Under the pieces are notes generated by a model, which worked only from the letters and a program-made list of their open reading frames with translations, made no database searches and had not been told where the DNA came from. Of a stretch of DNA of 64,000 bases, positions 63,094-64,000 are shown piece after piece. Every line of letters begins with the position of its first letter. Position 1 is the first letter of the stretch. The position numbers were made by a program, and so were the translations under genes. This DNA is from Ruminococcus turbiniformis (GTDB lineage Bacteria; Bacillota; Clostridia; Lachnospirales; Lachnospiraceae), in the NCBI RefSeq assembly GCF_020687545.1, contig NZ_JAJEQX010000009.1, positions 50,637-114,636 of the forward strand, given 5' to 3'.

Positions 63094-63111
63094 TGCGAAG
63101 GAGGCTTACGG

Positions 63112-63855
63112 ATGAAAAAGAAAAAGCACAGAAAGAGAAAGATATGGCCGGTTGTGGCGGGCGTCTTTCTCGCGGTGATTGTCCTTGCTGCGGGGAGTGT
63201 GCTGTTATTCCGCACACGCTCGTTTGAGGTGGAGGGAAACTCCTATTACAGCAAAAACACGATCACATCCTGGATTCAGAACGACCAGTTTTCTTTCAAT
63301 ACATTATATATACTGATCAAATACAACTTTACAGACGCAGACCTGCCGTCCGCGGTGGAGAGCATGGATGTGTCGCTGAAAAATCCGTGGACGGTCCGTG
63401 TGAAAGTGACAGAGAAGGAGATGGCCGGATATGTGGATTATGACAACGCCTATCTCTATTTCGACCGGAACGGAAATGCGGTGCTGCGCACTCCCCGGGT
63501 TCTGGAGGGAGTGCCCTATATCGAGGGACTTGTCTTTGACGCGGAAAAGGTAGAGATCGGGAGTGCTCTCCCGGTGGAGGACGACAGTGTTTTCGACAAG
63601 ATTGTCGAAGTGTCGAAAAGCCTGAAGAAGTTCAGCCTGACTCCGGACCGGATCTCCTGTGCGGACGGAACGATCCACCTCTTTTTCGGAGGAGTGGAAG
63701 TGCTGCTTGGAAGCGGGGATTACGATGTGAAGCTGGAACAGGCACAGGCAGTGATGGAGAAACTTCTGGAACTGTATCCCGACACGCCGGGGACGCTCCA
63801 TCTGGAAAACTATGACCCGGATTCCGGTTCGATCCGGTTTGTTCCGGCGGCATAG
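63112..63855 (+). CDS. ftsQ: FtsQ/DivIB cell division protein
   Basis: A 247-residue single-pass protein: basic start (KKKKHRKRK), membrane helix (about 12-30), POTRA-type domain (about 36-105, 'SFEVEGNSYYSKNTI' with a 'KVTEKEMAGYVD' end) and a beta domain to the C-terminus. It joins FtsL and DivIC at the divisome. GAAGGAGG precedes the ATG. Beyond it no ftsZ start is seen within the last 145 bases. Confidence 0.9.
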   Translation: MKKKKHRKRKIWPVVAGVFLAVIVLAAGSVLLFRTRSFEVEGNSYYSKNTITSWIQNDQFSFNTLYILIKYNFTDADLPSAVESMDVSLKNPWTVRVKVTEKEMAGYVDYDNAYLYFDRNGNAVLRTPRVLEGVPYIEGLVFDAEKVEIGSALPVEDDSVFDKIVEVSKSLKKFSLTPDRISCADGTIHLFFGGVEVLLGSGDYDVKLEQAQAVMEKLLELYPDTPGTLHLENYDPDSGSIRFVPAA

Positions 63856-63884
63856 TTCGTCTGTACGTGTTTTCCGCGCCATTC

Positions 63885-63931
63885 GCAAAGCCGCACTGGC
63901 GTGCTTCCCGCGGCATACGCCGCAGCTTTGC
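63885..63931. other. Long palindromic hairpin after ftsQ
   Basis: GCAAAGCCGC (63885-63894) pairs with GCAGCTTTGC (one mismatch) and an inner GGCGTGC pairs with GCA-ACGCC with one bulge, so about 17 bp pair in all. There is no T-run. It looks like a REP-type or structural element. Confidence 0.5.
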
Positions 63932-63969
63932 TCATAAGAAGGCGCTCAGTCCATAGAAACACTCAGGAG

Positions 63970-63993
63970 AGAAACCATGCAAGCATGCTTTCT
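63970..63993. other. 24-bp imperfect palindrome at the window end
   Basis: AGAAA-C-CATGC-AA-GCATG-C-TTTCT is symmetrical but for one C-C pair. Its core AAGCATGCTT also occurs in the palindrome at 31539-31550. Function unknown. Confidence 0.35.
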
Positions 63994-64000
63994 GCTCCCA

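Overview
The window looks like chromosome from a spore-forming, Gram-positive clostridium, most likely a member of the Lachnospiraceae. The evidence is a Firmicute-type division and cell wall (dcw) cluster, a cotJA-cotJB-cotJC spore coat operon, a GerMN lipoprotein, LCP proteins, a wall-polymer cluster of teichoic-acid type, and four secreted proteins with long arrays of choline-binding (CW_binding) repeats. The family assignment is inference from gene content, since no search could be run. No phage, transposase or CRISPR array was seen.

Layout. 1-8.9 kb: the end of an LCP protein, a GerMN lipoprotein, a bifunctional amidase/glucosaminidase autolysin with about 30 choline-binding repeats, and a close relative of the pneumococcal phosphorylcholine esterase Pce. 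9-22.7 kb: a surface-polymer operon with an LTA-synthase-type enzyme, GT32, GT2 and GT4 glycosyltransferases, UDP-GlcNAc 2-epimerase, Wzx-type flippase, CDP-glycerol glycerophosphotransferase, polyprenyl-phosphate sugar transferase, TagA/WecG transferase, Wzy/ligase-type membrane protein and an acyltransferase. 22.8-25.7 kb: a choline-binding protein with a transglutaminase-like domain and an Ala/Gln-rich lipoprotein. 25.8-31.9 kb: a dlt-like set (MBOAT, SGNH, adenylating ligase, carrier protein) interrupted by a sodium/solute symporter and a 38-residue membrane peptide.

32-39.2 kb, minus strand: a choline-binding protein with a 15-bp minisatellite, a BCCT-type (choline/betaine) transporter, a LicC-like cytidylyltransferase, a three-domain wHTH-LicC-LicA fusion with a textbook promoter and a possible self-operator, and a GT2 glycosyltransferase. 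39.4-48.4 kb: a second LCP protein, a cohesin-domain membrane protein with an Asp-rich tail, an HtrA protease, the cotJ operon (minus), a phosphoglucomutase remnant, and a second MBOAT/SGNH pair. 48.4-53.5 kb: tRNA-Pro(GGG), asnB, an FtsW/RodA-type protein, a DegV protein and a small membrane protein. 53.6-63.9 kb: the dcw cluster mraZ-rsmH-ftsL-pbp-pbp-mraY-murD-ftsW-ftsQ, preceded by a MraZ operator with seven repeats.

How it fits together. Choline would be imported by the BCCT protein, phosphorylated by the LicA domain, activated to CDP-choline by the LicC enzymes, and placed on the teichoic-type polymer made by the 9-22 kb cluster. LCP proteins would attach that polymer to the wall. The choline-binding autolysin, the transglutaminase-like protein and the structural protein would dock on it, and the Pce homologue would trim phosphocholine. 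This is a pneumococcus-like phosphocholine economy in an anaerobic clostridium. The phosphocholine transferase (LicD) was not found in the window. The dlt-like genes would add a second, ester-linked modification.
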